A stretch of DNA of 64,000 nt from Candidatus Thiodiazotropha sp. GTDB lineage: Bacteria > Pseudomonadota > Gammaproteobacteria > Chromatiales > Chromatiaceae. The stretch's first letter is position 1; each line of letters begins with the position of its first letter. The position numbers were made by a program, and so were the translations under genes. This document shows positions 63,358 through 64,000 of the stretch, one piece after another. The notes below the pieces were generated by a model. It made no database searches. It was not told the DNA's origin and was given only the letters and a program-made list of their open reading frames with translations. The DNA is taken from positions 21,490-85,489 of the forward strand of contig JAIVEQ010000010.1 of assembly GCA_023838465.1 (NCBI GenBank), given 5' to 3'.

Positions 63358-63849
63358 TTATTTCAGAGAATAGTAGTTGAAATTATCCTTACCTACTTGA
63401 TGATAACCGGAACGACGCTCGATTTTACCTGCCAGCAAATTACCGTCGATGGTATTTAGTCGAGGTTTGAATGGATTGTTTGAATCAACCTTTTCGATCA
63501 GGAAGTGGTGTTGTCGGGTAGCGACAGCACCCATATCCGCAAGTTTTATGCCCTGCACAAATTGTGGGCTCCATGTATTCAGAGCAATGGGTCCTCTGGG
63601 TGCGCCGATAGCAAGGTCCCAGCTGATCGATTGTAAACCTGCCTTCCTGTAACAATAGACACAGAAAATGCCACACCAGCTTTTTTTCTGGCCGGAGACA
63701 TAAGGTTGTGGGCTCCAGGTGTTGGAGTGTGGCTCCTTAAAGTCTGCATCATTTAACGAAACATTGGCGGCTTCTTTGAAGATGGCCTGAACCAGATCTA
63801 TCCCTTTTGGCCTGCCACCAATCAGTTGTGAGAAATCCACCGTTCCCAC
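63358..63849 (-). CDS. Putative CHAP/NlpC-like protein, start unclear
   Basis: About 163 residues from the GTG at 63849. The frame stays open about 28 codons further upstream and looks protein-like (RNNTLREANKLVG), yet contains no ATG, GTG or TTG before a stop, so the true start may be lost or the gene truncated at the 5' end. The core SWCGIFCVYCYRKAGL (about 57-72), a His in RQHHFLIEKV and NTIDGN near the end follow the Cys-His order of CHAP/NlpC cysteine peptidases or amidases. No signal peptide is seen. Family assignment is tentative. Confidence 0.5.
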   Translation of the reverse strand: MGTVDFSQLIGGRPKGIDLVQAIFKEAANVSLNDADFKEPHSNTWSPQPYVSGQKKSWCGIFCVYCYRKAGLQSISWDLAIGAPRGPIALNTWSPQFVQGIKLADMGAVATRQHHFLIEKVDSNNPFKPRLNTIDGNLLAGKIERRSGYHQVGKDNFNYYSLK

Positions 63850-64000
63850 CAGTTTGTTTGCCTCACGTAAAGTGTTGTTACGTATAATCTCTAATCTGTC
63901 ATGTTGTACAACTGTAAGCGATCAATAAACCCCACCTTGTAGCAGAATCACCCCACCTTTAAGCTTTCACCATCAAAGTTCCACGGTAACAGTGTTTCGA

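Overview
The window is a chromosomal segment of a gammaproteobacterium of roughly 50% GC. The strongest evidence is the replication-origin block at 43.6-63.2 kb: gyrB, recF, dnaN and dnaA on the minus strand, then rpmH, rnpA, yidD, yidC, mnmE, mnmG, rsmG, parA and parB on the plus strand, the classic gammaproteobacterial oriC order. E. coli-like HemE, GlyQS, NtrBC, GlnA and CysJIH agree with this. A sulfur-cycling member of the Chromatiales type is plausible (cytochrome c', TusA, hemerythrin, polyferredoxin, PPK2), but no gene in the window proves it.

Layout. 0-4.6 kb: a cut-off minus-strand APS kinase (cysC), a TraB-family membrane protein, a broken cca gene, a DUF4124 protein, a PilZ protein and cytochrome c'. 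4.7-11.3 kb: a 1283-residue FAD/iron-sulfur fusion dehydrogenase, a PPK2 polyphosphate kinase, a palindromic repeat, a NapH/CcoG-like polyferredoxin and a small DUF6868 membrane protein. 11.4-17.7 kb: an assimilatory sulfate reduction cluster (CysB-like regulator divergent from cysJ-cysI-cysH-cysC-DUF2061). 17.7-21.7 kb: a gene-free stretch with a REP-like palindrome, then a phosphoenolpyruvate carboxylase pseudogene with three lesions, one of which is a 277-bp structured insertion. 21.9-30.3 kb: a CAP-domain lipoprotein, a tiny membrane peptide behind an FNR-type box, hemerythrin, a beta-hydroxyacid dehydrogenase, hemE, a PDC/Cache-like sensor protein, an ODP-type metallo-beta-lactamase fold protein and endonuclease V. 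30.5-35.6 kb: nitrogen control (ntrC, ntrB, DUF4124, glnA with a sigma-54 promoter and an NtrC-type site). 35.6-38 kb: an overlapping cluster of CDF transporter, TusA and a PP-loop sulfurtransferase. 38.1-43.5 kb: DUF2780, glyQS, a MazG-like protein, gmhB and an acyltransferase. 43.6-63.2 kb: the origin block, interrupted by a YdcH-like gene and a moxR-DUF58-transglutaminase operon. 63.4-63.8 kb: a possible CHAP-like protein with an unclear start.

How it fits together. The cys cluster reduces activated sulfate to sulfide; ntrBC and glnA control and perform ammonia assimilation; the origin block couples replication start (dnaA, dnaN, gyrB), segregation (parA, parB and two parS sites inside recF) and ribosome/tRNA maturation. 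The most notable item is the insertion in ppc. It sits directly after GTGA with no target duplication, has an 11-bp perfect terminal hairpin and a long-range-closed RNA fold, and has no ORF. This matches an orphan HEARO/IscB-type omega-RNA element of the IS200/IS605 kind.
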